Made by a program: the position numbers and the translations under genes. Below, in pieces: positions 35,434-44,415 of a stretch of 64,000 bases of DNA. Position 1 is the stretch's first letter; the number at the start of each line of letters is the position of its first letter. Origin of the DNA: Paraburkholderia sediminicola (GTDB taxonomy: Bacteria > Pseudomonadota > Gammaproteobacteria > Burkholderiales > Burkholderiaceae); contig NZ_CADIKC010000016.1 in the NCBI RefSeq assembly GCF_902859805.1, positions 62,001 to 126,000 of the forward strand. The letters run 5' to 3'. Below the pieces are notes generated by a model, which was given only the letters and a program-made list of their open reading frames with translations, was not told the DNA's origin and ran no database searches.

Positions 35434-37455
35434 ATGACGACCCCGTCTCCCGCACCCACCTCCCTGATGGCTAACGCAATCCGCGCGTTGTCCATGGACG
35501 CCGTTCAAAAAGCCAACTCCGGCCACCCCGGCATGCCGATGGGCATGGCCGAAATCGGCGTGGCTTTGTGGTCGCGCCATCTGCGTCACAACCCGAAGAA
35601 CCCGCAATGGGCCGATCGCGACCGCTTCGTGCTGTCGAACGGCCACGGCTCGATGCTGCTGTACTCGCTGCTGCATCTGACCGGCTACGACCTGCCGATG
35701 GAAGAGCTGAAAAACTTCCGTCAAATGCATTCGAAGACGCCGGGTCACCCGGAATACGGCATCACGCCGGGCGTCGAAACGACCACCGGCCCGCTCGGCC
35801 AGGGTCTGGCCAACGCGGTCGGCATGGCGCTCGCCGAATCGCTGCTTGCCACCGAATTCAACAAGTCTGACGCGAAGATCGTCGACCACCACACGTACGT
35901 GTTCGTTGGCGACGGCTGCCTGATGGAAGGCATCTCGCACGAAGCCTGCTCGCTCGCGGGCGTGCTGAAGCTGAACAAGCTGATCGCGTTCTACGACGAC
36001 AACGGCATCTCGATCGACGGCGAAGTGGTGCACTGGTTCCACGACGACACCCCGAAGCGTTTCGAAGCGTACGGCTGGAATGTGATCCCGAACGTGGTCG
36101 GCCATGACGTCGACGCGGTCGATGCCGCGATCAAGCAAGCCAAACTGTCGGACAAGCCGACGCTGATCTGCTGCAAGACGGTGATCGGCGAAGGCGCGCC
36201 GACCAAGTCCGGCAGCCACGATTCGCACGGCTCGCCGCTCGGCGACAAGGAAATCGCGGCCACGCGCGAAGCGATCGGCTGGAAGTGGGAGCCGTTCGTG
36301 ATCCCGCAGGAAGTCTACGCAGCGTGGGACGCAACCGAAGCCGGTGCACGTAACGAATCCGAGTGGGACAAGGCGTTCGCAGCATACGCAGCCAAATACC
36401 CGCAGGAAGCCGCTGAATTCACGCGCCGCGACGCGAAGCAATTGCCCGCCGACTGGAAGGAAAAGGCGAAAGCGATCATCGCCGGCGCGAACGAACGCAA
36501 GGAAACCATCGCGACGCGTAAGGCATCGCAACAGGCTATCGAAGGTTTGTCGGCTGCATTGCCGGAATTGCTCGGCGGTTCCGCCGATCTGACCGGTTCG
36601 AACCTGACCAACTGGAAGGCCGCCAAGCCGGTGCGTGTGAACGCCGAAGGCAAGGCTGCCGGCAACTACGTGAACTACGGCGTGCGCGAATTCGGCATGA
36701 GCGCTGCGATCAACGGCATCGCGCTGCATGGCGGCTTCAAGGCCTTCGGCGGCACGTTCCTGACGTTCTCGGACTACAGCCGCAACGCACTGCGTGTGGC
36801 CGCGCTGATGAAGTCACCGTCGATCTTCGTGTTCACGCACGACTCGATCGGTCTCGGCGAAGACGGTCCGACCCACCAGTCGATCGAACACGTCGCGAGC
36901 CTGCGTCTGATCCCGAATCTGCAAGTGTGGCGCCCGGCCGATACGGTCGAAACGGCGGTGGCCTGGACTCACGCGGTCGAGCATCATGGCCCGTCGTGCC
37001 TGATCTTCAGCCGTCAGAACCTGCCGTTCTCGGAGCGTACTGACGCGCAGATCGCCAACATCGAGAAGGGCGGTTACGTGCTGCGCGACTGGAACGACGA
37101 GATCGTCGCGCGCAAGGTCATTCTGATCGCCACCGGTTCGGAAATCGAACTGGCGTTGAACGCGGTCGAGCCGTTGGCTCGCGAAGGCATTGCGGCACGC
37201 GTCGTGTCGATGCCGTCGACCACCGTGTTCGACAAGCAGGACGCCGAGTACCGTGAACGCGTGCTGCCGAAGGGCGTGCGCCGTGTCGCGATCGAAGCGG
37301 GCGTGACGGATTTCTGGCGCAAGTACGTGGGTCTGGAAGGCGGCGTGGTCGGCATCGACACGTTCGGCGAATCGGCCCCGGCTGGCGTGCTGTTCAAGCA
37401 TTTCGGCTTCACCGTCGAGCACGTGGTAGAGACGGCTAAAGCCGCACTCGGCTGA
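35434..37455 (+). CDS. tkt: Transketolase
   Basis: Transketolase moves two-carbon ketol units between sugar phosphates in the pentose phosphate and Calvin-type pathways, using thiamine diphosphate. The protein is 673 residues from the ATG at 35434; upstream frame to 35113 is not supported. It has H31 in NSGHPGMPMGMAE, the thiamine motif GDGCLMEGISHEACSLAG with later DDNGISIDGE, HDSIGLGEDGPTHQ in the pyrimidine domain, and a C-terminal domain ending LFKHFGFTVEHVV. gap follows 96 bases downstream, suggesting a shared central-carbon transcript. Confidence 0.96.
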   Translation: MTTPSPAPTSLMANAIRALSMDAVQKANSGHPGMPMGMAEIGVALWSRHLRHNPKNPQWADRDRFVLSNGHGSMLLYSLLHLTGYDLPMEELKNFRQMHSKTPGHPEYGITPGVETTTGPLGQGLANAVGMALAESLLATEFNKSDAKIVDHHTYVFVGDGCLMEGISHEACSLAGVLKLNKLIAFYDDNGISIDGEVVHWFHDDTPKRFEAYGWNVIPNVVGHDVDAVDAAIKQAKLSDKPTLICCKTVIGEGAPTKSGSHDSHGSPLGDKEIAATREAIGWKWEPFVIPQEVYAAWDATEAGARNESEWDKAFAAYAAKYPQEAAEFTRRDAKQLPADWKEKAKAIIAGANERKETIATRKASQQAIEGLSAALPELLGGSADLTGSNLTNWKAAKPVRVNAEGKAAGNYVNYGVREFGMSAAINGIALHGGFKAFGGTFLTFSDYSRNALRVAALMKSPSIFVFTHDSIGLGEDGPTHQSIEHVASLRLIPNLQVWRPADTVETAVAWTHAVEHHGPSCLIFSRQNLPFSERTDAQIANIEKGGYVLRDWNDEIVARKVILIATGSEIELALNAVEPLAREGIAARVVSMPSTTVFDKQDAEYRERVLPKGVRRVAIEAGVTDFWRKYVGLEGGVVGIDTFGESAPAGVLFKHFGFTVEHVVETAKAALG

Positions 37456-37551
37456 CCTTCGATAAGCGCCGCCGCGTGTACCCCACACGCGGTTGCGCCG
37501 CAAGGGCAGACGAACATGGAAGATTTTTTTTCAGCCATCAGGAGATAGACC

Positions 37552-38562
37552 ATGACGATTCGCGTCGCAATCAACGGCTACGGCCGGATCGGCCGCAACA
37601 CGCTGCGCGCCTTCTATGAAAACGGCAAGAAGCACGATATCGAAATCGTCGCCATCAACGATCTTGGCGACGCCAAGACCAACGCTCACCTGACGCAATA
37701 CGACACCGCGCACGGCAAGTTCCCGGGCGAAGTATCGGTGGACGGCGACTACCTGGTCGTCAACGGCGACAAGATCCGCGTGCTGGCTAACCGCAATCCG
37801 GCAGAACTGCCGTGGGGCGAGCTGAACGTCGACGTCGTGATGGAATGCACGGGCTTTTTCACGACCAAGGAAAAAGCCAGCGCGCACATCAAGGGCGGCG
37901 CAAAGAAGGTCATCATCTCGGCGCCGGGCGGTAAAGACGTCGACGCAACGATCGTCTACGGCGTGAACCACAACGTGCTGAAGGCATCGGACACGGTGAT
38001 CTCGAACGCATCGTGCACGACCAACTGCCTGGCACCGCTCGTCAAGCCGCTGAACGACAAGATCGGCCTGGTGAACGGTCTGATGACCACGATCCACGCG
38101 TACACGAACGACCAGGTTCTGACGGACGTGTATCACGAAGACCTGCGCCGCGCGCGCTCGGCCACGCACAGCCAGATCCCGACCAAGACCGGTGCTGCGT
38201 CGGCAGTGGGTCTCGTGCTGCCGGAACTGAACGGCAAGCTGGACGGTTACGCGATTCGCGTCCCGACGATCAACGTGTCGGTCGTCGATCTGTCGTTCAT
38301 CGCCGCACGCGACACGACGGTTGAGGAAGTCAACGCGATCATGAAGGAAGCGTCGGAAGGCTCGCTGAAGGGCATCCTCGGCTACAACGAGGCACCGCTG
38401 GTCTCGATCGACTTCAACCACAACCCGGCTTCGTCGACGTTCGACGCAACGCTGACCAAGGTGTCGGGCCGTCTGGTGAAGGTGTCGAGCTGGTACGACA
38501 ACGAGTGGGGCTTCTCGAACCGCATGCTGGACACGGCTGTGGCGCTGGCCAACGCGAAGTAA
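37552..38562 (+). CDS. gap: Glyceraldehyde-3-phosphate dehydrogenase, type I
   Basis: GapA oxidises and phosphorylates glyceraldehyde 3-phosphate to 1,3-bisphosphoglycerate with NAD. The 336-residue protein has the cofactor loop INGYGRIGRNTLRA, INDLGD, the catalytic cysteine C155 in SNASCTTNCLAP and H182 in TIHAYTNDQ, and ends SWYDNEWGFSNRMLD. An AGGAGA site precedes the ATG. Both sugar routes in this window deliver its substrate. A strong terminator follows at 38623-38652. Confidence 0.97.
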   Translation: MTIRVAINGYGRIGRNTLRAFYENGKKHDIEIVAINDLGDAKTNAHLTQYDTAHGKFPGEVSVDGDYLVVNGDKIRVLANRNPAELPWGELNVDVVMECTGFFTTKEKASAHIKGGAKKVIISAPGGKDVDATIVYGVNHNVLKASDTVISNASCTTNCLAPLVKPLNDKIGLVNGLMTTIHAYTNDQVLTDVYHEDLRRARSATHSQIPTKTGAASAVGLVLPELNGKLDGYAIRVPTINVSVVDLSFIAARDTTVEEVNAIMKEASEGSLKGILGYNEAPLVSIDFNHNPASSTFDATLTKVSGRLVKVSSWYDNEWGFSNRMLDTAVALANAK

Positions 38563-38622
38563 GCTTGTTCCGGCTCCGTGTGCCTCTGCTGCCGGCCTTG
38601 GGCCGGTTGGCTCGGTAACGAT

Positions 38623-38652
38623 AAAAAAGCCGCTCTTCGGAGCGGCTTTTTT
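38623..38652. terminator. Bidirectional terminator between gap and the GntR-type gene
   Basis: AAAAAAGCCGCT (38623-38634) pairs perfectly with AGCGGCTTTTTT (38641-38652) around a CTTCGG loop, a very stable tetraloop-type hairpin. It ends gap on the plus strand and the regulator on the minus strand. Confidence 0.92.
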
Positions 38653-39343
38653 ACGCCTGTGGAGTCGGGAAATAAACGCCGGCGCGCTGCGCGGCGTTCG
38701 AGATGTGCGTTTCGATCGCCTTGCCGGCCGCCGCTGAATCCCGCGCCTTGAGCGCATCAAGAATCTCCCGATGCTCGGTGTACGTGGACAGCACCAGTTC
38801 ACGCCGATAAAACGGCATCCGCTGACTTTCCTTCATGATCTCCGCGGCACTGCTCAGAATCGATTCGATCGCCGCGTTGCCGGCAATGCTCACGATGCGC
38901 ATGTGGAAGTCGTAGTCGAGGCGGGCGGCTTCGTCGAGTTCGTCGCAGGCGAGCGCCGTCTGCATGGCCGCGATGTTGTCTTCGAACCAGGCCAGGTCCG
39001 AATCGCTGACGGCCAGCGCCGCCATGCGCGCGATAAAGCCTTCCAGCGCGAAACGCATCTGGTAGGTATCCGGCAGCGACGACTGCTCCGCGAAGCGCCA
39101 CGGTTGCGCGGCCGCAGCCTGCGAGCTTTCCACATACACGCCCTTACCGGGGCGGATCATCAGCAGACCGAGCGCCTCTAGCGTCGAGAGTGCCTCGCGC
39201 AGTGAGGCGCGGCTGATCGCCAGCTCCTCGGAGAGCTGACGCTGCGCCGGCAGCAAACTGCCCACCGGATAGACGCCCGCTTCGATCCGTTCGCGGATGG
39301 TCGCGATGGCGGCATCGGTGACGGTATGCGGAACGTTTTTCAT
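38651..39343 (-). CDS. GntR-family regulator, FadR (FCD) subfamily
   Basis: The 230-residue protein has an N-terminal GntR winged helix (about 10-75; GVYPVGSLLPAQRQLSEELA, then ISRASLREALSTLEALGLLM and GKGVYV) and an all-helical FCD effector domain (about 90-225) with LDYDFHMRIVSIAGN and TYTEHREILDALKARD, whose His and Asp residues usually bind a metal and a carboxylate. It is divergent from a dicarboxylate permease and the ureide genes, so its ligand may be a small organic acid. Operator-like GGTCnGACC sites lie in the divergent region. Confidence 0.92.
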   Translation of the reverse strand: MKNVPHTVTDAAIATIRERIEAGVYPVGSLLPAQRQLSEELAISRASLREALSTLEALGLLMIRPGKGVYVESSQAAAAQPWRFAEQSSLPDTYQMRFALEGFIARMAALAVSDSDLAWFEDNIAAMQTALACDELDEAARLDYDFHMRIVSIAGNAAIESILSSAAEIMKESQRMPFYRRELVLSTYTEHREILDALKARDSAAAGKAIETHISNAAQRAGVYFPTPQA

Positions 39344-39363
39344 CGTGGCTCACTTGGGTGCGC

Positions 39364-39398
39364 GGTCTGACCAGCATTCTAATACGCGTTCTGAACGC
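39364..39398. promoter_or_regulatory. Operator-like sites upstream of the GntR-type gene
   Basis: GGTCTGACC at 39364-39372 is a perfect 9-bp palindrome of the TGGTC-n-GACCA type bound by FCD regulators, about 20 bases upstream of the regulator's start. GCGTTCTGAACGC at 39386-39398 is a second, unrelated 13-bp palindrome. The first suggests autoregulation. Confidence 0.5.
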
Positions 39399-39479
39399 TC
39401 GTACGGATAGCTGTTTGAGACATGCAATCAGGCCGAAAAATGCGCAAAAGACAGCGGGTAAACGCTATTTAATGAATCC

Positions 39480-39536
39480 TTGACGCCAGTATATCGGCTT
39501 CCTACTATTCGCCATAACAGTACTGGTCGGACCAGT
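39480..39536 (+). promoter_or_regulatory. Promoter and operator of the dicarboxylate permease gene
   Basis: TTGACG at 39480-39485 and TACTAT at 39503-39508 are spaced by 17 bases. Just after the expected transcription start lies ACTGGTCGGACCAGT (39522-39536), a perfect 15-bp palindrome fitting the FadR-subfamily operator pattern. Binding there by the divergent regulator would block elongation or initiation. The GTG start of the permease follows at 39571 after an AGGAGG site. Confidence 0.65.
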
Positions 39537-39570
39537 CTGAACAGATGTGAATCCTAATCAGGAGGAAGCC

Positions 39571-40899
39571 GTGTTGAAGTTCTTCAATTCGCTGTTTGGC
39601 CGGGTCGTCATAGCGCTGGTGGCGGGCATTGTGATCGGCGCCGTATTCCCGCATTTCGCCCAAACGCTGCGCCCGCTTGGCGACGGCTTTCTCAAGCTGA
39701 TCAAGATGGTGATCGGCCCGATCGTCTTCTGCGTGGTGGTGAGCGGCATGGCGCATGCCGGCGATCTGCGCAAAGTCGGCCGCGTTGGCCTGAAAGCGGT
39801 GATCTACTTCGAGGTCATGACGACGATTGCGCTCGTGATCGGCGCGGTGCTGGCCTATGCAACGCGGCCTGGCGTCGGCATGAACATCAATCTGCATTCG
39901 CTCGACCCCGCGTCGCTCTCGACTTACACCGAGAACGCGAAAAGCCTGAAGGACACGGCCGGCTTCCTGCTGAAGATCATTCCCGACACGGCGATCAATG
40001 CATTCGCCACCGGCGATATCCTGCAAATCCTCGTGTTTTCGGTGCTGTTCGGCTCGGCGCTGTCGCTGCTGGGCAATAAGGCGCAGCGCGTCAGCAGCCT
40101 GATAGACGAGCTTTCGCAGGTGTTCTTCCGCGTGATGGGTTTCATCATCAAGCTCGCGCCGCTCGGCGTGCTCGGCGCGATTGCGTTCACGACCGGCACC
40201 TACGGCGTCGAGTCGCTCAAGCAACTCGGCATGCTGGTGCTGGTGTTCTACGCGAGCTGTATCGTGTTCGTTGTGGTCGTGCTGGGCGTGGTGATGCGTC
40301 TGGCGGGTTTCAGCATCTTCAAGCTGATCCGCTATCTGCGCGAGGAGCTTTCGATCGTGCTGGGTACAGCCTCTTCAGATGCCGTGCTGCCGCAGATCAT
40401 GCGCAAGCTCGAATGGATGGGCGTCAAGGATTCGACCGTCGGGCTAGTCATTCCGACCGGTTACTCCTTCAATCTGGACGGCTTCTCCATCTATCTGACG
40501 CTGGCGGTGATTTTCATCGCGCAGGCCACCAATACGCCGCTGTCCATCCATGACCTGATCGTCGTGGTGCTGGTATCGCTGGTGACGTCGAAAGGCGCGC
40601 ACGGCATTCCGGGTTCGGCAATCGTGATTCTGGCCGCGACGCTGTCCGCGATTCCGGCGATCCCCGTGCTCGGCCTCGTGCTGATTCTGCCGGTCGACTG
40701 GTTCGTCGGTATTGCCCGCGCGCTGACCAACCTGATCGGCAACTGCGTCGCGACGGTGGTGGTCGCCGTGTGGGAAAACGATATCGACCGGGCGCGCGCG
40801 CATCGCGTGCTGAACCGTGACGCTGCGCTGCGCTATGTGCCTGCGGGCGAAGACTCAGGCGCCGAACCGACCGCCGGCGAACACGTGCCGGCCGTCTGA
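39571..40899 (+). CDS. dctA: C4-dicarboxylate:cation symporter (DctA type)
   Basis: DctA imports succinate, fumarate, malate and related acids. I start at the GTG at 39571 because AGGAGG lies 7 bases before it; the frame extends eight codons upstream. The 442-residue protein begins LKFFNSLFGRVVIALVAGI, has about eight membrane helices plus re-entrant loops, LGTASSDAVLPQIMRKLEWM, and GYSFNLDGFSIYLTLA, the substrate-binding motif of the family. The terminal ~30 residues are hydrophilic. The neighbours suggest uptake linked to ureide or glyoxylate metabolism; the actual substrate needs testing. Confidence 0.9.
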   Translation: MLKFFNSLFGRVVIALVAGIVIGAVFPHFAQTLRPLGDGFLKLIKMVIGPIVFCVVVSGMAHAGDLRKVGRVGLKAVIYFEVMTTIALVIGAVLAYATRPGVGMNINLHSLDPASLSTYTENAKSLKDTAGFLLKIIPDTAINAFATGDILQILVFSVLFGSALSLLGNKAQRVSSLIDELSQVFFRVMGFIIKLAPLGVLGAIAFTTGTYGVESLKQLGMLVLVFYASCIVFVVVVLGVVMRLAGFSIFKLIRYLREELSIVLGTASSDAVLPQIMRKLEWMGVKDSTVGLVIPTGYSFNLDGFSIYLTLAVIFIAQATNTPLSIHDLIVVVLVSLVTSKGAHGIPGSAIVILAATLSAIPAIPVLGLVLILPVDWFVGIARALTNLIGNCVATVVVAVWENDIDRARAHRVLNRDAALRYVPAGEDSGAEPTAGEHVPAV

Positions 40900-41032
40900 C
40901 CGAACGGGATTACGCCACCCTTTGGCTAGATCCATCGCGACTCATCAGCGCGCCAACGCAGCGCGCGTTCTACCCCGGCGGATGCGCTGACTCCGCCGGC
41001 TCTTCCTTACTTTTCGTTGCCTGACTGAGACT

Positions 41033-42043
41033 ATGGCTAATCCGATCCTCGACCCCAACGCTCCCGCTTTCACCCGTCGCTACATGAACCTCGCCGACCC
41101 GCGCCTGGGTGCGCAGGCGCTCCAGGCGAGCGACGAGTTCTTCGCCCCGAAAGAACGCATGCTCGAGCCGCAGCCCGCAGTGTTCATCCCCGGCAAGTAC
41201 GACGACCACGGCAAATGGATGGACGGCTGGGAAACGCGCCGTAAGCGAACCACCGGCCACGACTACTGCGTCATCCGGCTCGCGCGGCCCGGCGTCGTGC
41301 ACGGCGTCGATCTGGACACGAGTCACTTCACCGGCAACTTCCCACCGGCCGCGTCGATCGATGCTTGCTTCGTGGACGGCGACGTTCCGCCGGATAACGC
41401 CGACTGGCAAACGCTCGTGGCGGCCACCACGCTGCAGGGCAACCATCACCACTACGTCGAAGTGAACGACGCCCGCGCGTTCACCCATCTGCGCGTGAAT
41501 CTCTATCCGGACGGCGGTCTCGCGCGTTTGCGCGTGTACGGCCAGCCGAAGCGCGACTGGGAGCGCGTCGAGCGCGGCACGCTGCTGGATCTCGCGGCGA
41601 TCGAAAACGGCGCGTACCTTGTCGCCGCGAACAACCAGCATTTCGGGCCGGCCTCGCAGATGCTGATGCCGGGCCGTGGCGTCAACATGGGCGACGGTTG
41701 GGAAACGCGACGCCGTCGCGAGCCGGGCAACGACTGGGCGATCGTCGCGCTCGCACGGCCGGGCGTGATTCGCAAGATCGAAGTGGATACGGCGCACTTC
41801 AAGGGCAATTACCCCGATCGTTGTTCGCTGCAGGCGGCCTCGGTGACGGGCGGCACCGACGATTCGCTCGTCACGCAGGCGATGTTCTGGCCGGTGCTGC
41901 TCGGTGAACAGAAGCTGCAGATGGACCACGTGCACACGTTCGCGGATGACATCGCCTCGCTCGGCCCGGTGACGCATATTCGTTTCAATATCTTTCCGGA
42001 CGGCGGCGTATCGCGTCTGCGCTTGTGGGGCGAGATTGCATAA
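41033..42043 (+). CDS. alc: Allantoicase
   Basis: Allantoicase hydrolyses allantoate to ureidoglycolate and urea in purine breakdown. The 336-residue protein has two copies of the allantoicase module; the motif DGWETRR occurs in both (about 63-69 and 220-226), each followed by a segment such as DYCVIRLARPGVVHGVDLD or DWAIVALARPGVIRKIEVD, and then THFxGN-type DTSHFTGNFPP and DTAHFKGNYPD. FGPASQMLMPG is typical. ureidoglycolate lyase follows 12 bases downstream, so the two steps are consecutive. Confidence 0.94.
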   Translation: MANPILDPNAPAFTRRYMNLADPRLGAQALQASDEFFAPKERMLEPQPAVFIPGKYDDHGKWMDGWETRRKRTTGHDYCVIRLARPGVVHGVDLDTSHFTGNFPPAASIDACFVDGDVPPDNADWQTLVAATTLQGNHHHYVEVNDARAFTHLRVNLYPDGGLARLRVYGQPKRDWERVERGTLLDLAAIENGAYLVAANNQHFGPASQMLMPGRGVNMGDGWETRRRREPGNDWAIVALARPGVIRKIEVDTAHFKGNYPDRCSLQAASVTGGTDDSLVTQAMFWPVLLGEQKLQMDHVHTFADDIASLGPVTHIRFNIFPDGGVSRLRLWGEIA

Positions 42044-42055
42044 CGGAGTGCGTCG

Positions 42056-42568
42056 ATGAAAACCTTGCATGTTGAACGTCTGACGCGCGCGGCCTTCGCG
42101 CCGTTCGGCGATGTCATCGAACTGGACGGCGCGCGCCATTTTCCGATCAATGGCGGCACGACTGAGCGCTATCACGACCTCGCGAACGTCGACGTGACGG
42201 AGCACGGCGGCCGGCCGCTGATCAACCTGTTTCGGGCGCAACCGCGCGCGCTGCCGATCGAAATCACGATGATGGAGCGGCATCCGCTGGGCAGTCAGGC
42301 TTTCATTCCCTTAACGGCGCGCCGCTATCTGGTGGTCGTCGCGCCGGCAGGAGAGCTTGATCCGGCGCTGATGCGGGCATTCTGGAGCGACGGTTGGCAG
42401 GGCGTGAATTACGCAAAAGGCGTCTGGCACCATCCGCTGCTTGCGCTCGATCAGGTGAGCGATTTTGTGGTGGTGGATCGTGGCGGCGAGCAGCCCAACT
42501 GTGACGAACTGTCGTTGGCCGAACCATGGCGGCTGCTGTTCGAAGCGAGCGTCGAGATGGCGGAATAG
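42056..42568 (+). CDS. allA: Ureidoglycolate lyase
   Basis: AllA splits ureidoglycolate to glyoxylate and urea. The 170-residue cupin-like protein has LTRAAFAPFGDVIELDGA, the YHDLANVDVTEHGGRP loop, MMERHPLGSQAFIPL, a metal-binding type His and Glu pattern, and VWHHPLLALDQVSDFVVVDR. With allantoicase 12 bases upstream it yields glyoxylate and two ureas from allantoate. Other purine genes are not in this window. Confidence 0.94.
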   Translation: MKTLHVERLTRAAFAPFGDVIELDGARHFPINGGTTERYHDLANVDVTEHGGRPLINLFRAQPRALPIEITMMERHPLGSQAFIPLTARRYLVVVAPAGELDPALMRAFWSDGWQGVNYAKGVWHHPLLALDQVSDFVVVDRGGEQPNCDELSLAEPWRLLFEASVEMAE

Positions 42569-42720
42569 GCTGGATTCGGGGAGCGCCAGGTGGCCTGGCG
42601 AGGGCGGATTCGGTGATCGCTGGGTTACTGGCACAGGCCGGAATCGCAACGCGCCGGCAATGCTGCACAGGCTAAGAGCTGCTAGCTCCCCCCGCGCAGC
42701 CACAGCGCGCTGCACACGTA

Positions 42721-42756
42721 AAAAAACCCGGTCGATTTCCATCGACCGGGTTTTTT
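42721..42756. terminator. Bidirectional terminator between allA and fur
   Basis: AAAAAACCCGGTCGAT (42721-42736) pairs with ATCGACCGGGTTTTTT (42741-42756) around TTCC. It ends the ureide transcript on the plus strand and fur on the minus strand. Confidence 0.92.
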
Positions 42757-42811
42757 CGTTGCCCGCCGAACCGCGCACCCCCGACGCGGCCGGCATCGCA
42801 CTCATTCAACC

Positions 42812-43240
42812 TCAATGCTTGCGATGCGGGCAATTCTCCTTGGTACACGCGCCGTACAGCGCCAGCGCGTGTTCCTGCAGCTTGAAGCCGCGTTCCTTGG
42901 CGATGGATTGCTGCCGGCTTTCGATCTCGGAGTCGAAAAACTCTTCGACGAGGCCGCAGTCGAGGCAAACGAGGTGGTCGTGATGCGACCCTTCGTTCAG
43001 CTCGAACACCGCTTTGCCGGATTCGAAATTGCTGCGCGACAGCAGGCCAGCCTGCTCGAACTGCGTCAGCACCCGATACACGGTTGCGAGACCGATATCG
43101 AGCTCTTCGTGCAGCAGGTTGCGGTAGACGTCTTCTGCAGTCAGATGACGCACTGGGCTATGCTGGAAAATCTCAAGGATTTTGAGGCGCGGAAGGGTCG
43201 CCTTGAGCCCGATATTCTTGAGATCGGTTGGATTGGTCAT
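42812..43240 (-). CDS. fur: Ferric uptake regulator
   Basis: Fur represses iron-uptake genes when loaded with Fe(II). The 142-residue protein has the N-terminal winged helix (LKATLPRLKILEIFQHSPVR, then LTAEDVYRNLL and IGLATVYRVLTQFEQAGLL) and a dimerisation domain with HHDHLVCLDCG (H86, H87, H89, C92, C95) and a C-terminal CTKENC (C132, C137). It is divergent from bamE, the common arrangement in this group. I see no clear Fur box in the intergenic region. Confidence 0.97.
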   Translation of the reverse strand: MTNPTDLKNIGLKATLPRLKILEIFQHSPVRHLTAEDVYRNLLHEELDIGLATVYRVLTQFEQAGLLSRSNFESGKAVFELNEGSHHDHLVCLDCGLVEEFFDSEIESRQQSIAKERGFKLQEHALALYGACTKENCPHRKH

Positions 43241-43398
43241 GACAAGGGATCCCTAGAGTACAATGCTGGGCTCTCATAGTAATGTGTTTTTGCCGTTCTG
43301 GTCATCTTCGATGGAATGAAACTCGCGCGGCTCGTCAGCGGGCCCGCACGGTGAGTGAAATGATTTCAAAATCTCAATTGATCTACCGGGGGAGCCGC

Positions 43399-44244
43399 AT
43401 GCGGGGTACCTTGATCGCTGTTGCGACTGTCGCGGTTCTTGCCGGATGTTCCACCTACGACAGCTTGACGCAGCGCGTTGCCCAAAGCATTACTCCGTAC
43501 CGTATTACGGTGGTGCAAGGCAATTTCGTCTCGAAAGAAGCGGCTGCCCAGATGCAGGTCGGCATGTCGCGCGCCCAGGTGAAGCAGTTGCTCGGTACGC
43601 CCTTGCTGACCGACATGTTCCACGCGGACCGCTGGGACTACGTGTTCTATTTCAAGCGCGGCTCGACTAACGTTGTGCAGCAGCGCGATTTCGTGATCCT
43701 GTTCGCGGGCGACCGCGTCGCCAGCTGGTCGGGTGGCGACGATCTGCCGTCCAACCTTGAGTTGCTGGCTGAAATCGACGGCGACAAGCTCGGCAAGAAG
43801 AAAGCCGCCGTGCCGAGCGTGGCCAGCGCTGCAACTGGCGCCAGCGCGCCGGTGGCTGACGCGCCGGCTGCCTTGGACACTACGCGCTCGCCGTCTGTCG
43901 ATGCTGGCGCGGCAGTGGTCGTGCCGTCCACGGATGCCAACGCCGAAGCCGCGCAAGCCGCCAATCGCCTGACCAATGCGGTGCAGTCGCCGTCGGGCAA
44001 AACGCAGTCGTCGGTGCGCTCTACTGCGCCGACCGCCAATGGTGGCGGTATTCCGTCGCAAGGCCCAACGGCCGCCGGCCAGCCGCAGTTCCAGTTCCAC
44101 CGGCCGCCGCCGCCGCAGGTTCCGGGTACCCAGGACAATCCGGTGGGACCGACGGGTCCGCAAAGCAATAACGGCGGCCCGACGTTGAACGCGCCGCTTA
44201 CAGCTTCTCCCGCTTCTTCTGCATCGTCGGGAACGGGCGGTTAA
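43399..44244 (+). CDS. bamE: Outer-membrane assembly lipoprotein BamE with long C-terminal tail
   Basis: BamE stabilises the BamABCD complex that inserts outer-membrane proteins. I use the ATG at 43399, where GGGGGAG lies just upstream and a compact signal MRGTLIAVATVAVLAGC with lipobox LAGC (lipidated C17) begins; 43360 gives 13 extra residues. The SmpA/OmlA fold follows: VVQGNFVSKEAAAQMQVGMS, AQVKQLLGTPLLTDMFHADR, WDYVFYFKRG and LFAGDRVASW. After residue ~135 the tail is about 145 residues rich in Ala, Pro, Gln and Asn, far beyond the E. coli length of 113. Confidence 0.93.
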   Translation: MRGTLIAVATVAVLAGCSTYDSLTQRVAQSITPYRITVVQGNFVSKEAAAQMQVGMSRAQVKQLLGTPLLTDMFHADRWDYVFYFKRGSTNVVQQRDFVILFAGDRVASWSGGDDLPSNLELLAEIDGDKLGKKKAAVPSVASAATGASAPVADAPAALDTTRSPSVDAGAAVVVPSTDANAEAAQAANRLTNAVQSPSGKTQSSVRSTAPTANGGGIPSQGPTAAGQPQFQFHRPPPPQVPGTQDNPVGPTGPQSNNGGPTLNAPLTASPASSASSGTGG

Positions 44245-44415
44245 GCACGCTGTCCTTCTCTTGGGACGGTTAAGACGGGCGCTGCGTCGGAATGTACCGT
44301 GCGCAGCGCCCGTCAGCCGTTCTGCTGGTCCTGTATGTGCGGCGCCCGGGTGTGCTGTACGCTGCCGCGTTTAGCGGGTTTTGCCGCGTTTTACCCCTTT
44401 CGAAGCCTCGTAGCC

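Noticed and set aside
43241..43398. A Fur box in the fur/bamE intergenic region
   Set aside because: No stretch resembles the GATAATGATAATCATTATC pattern closely enough.
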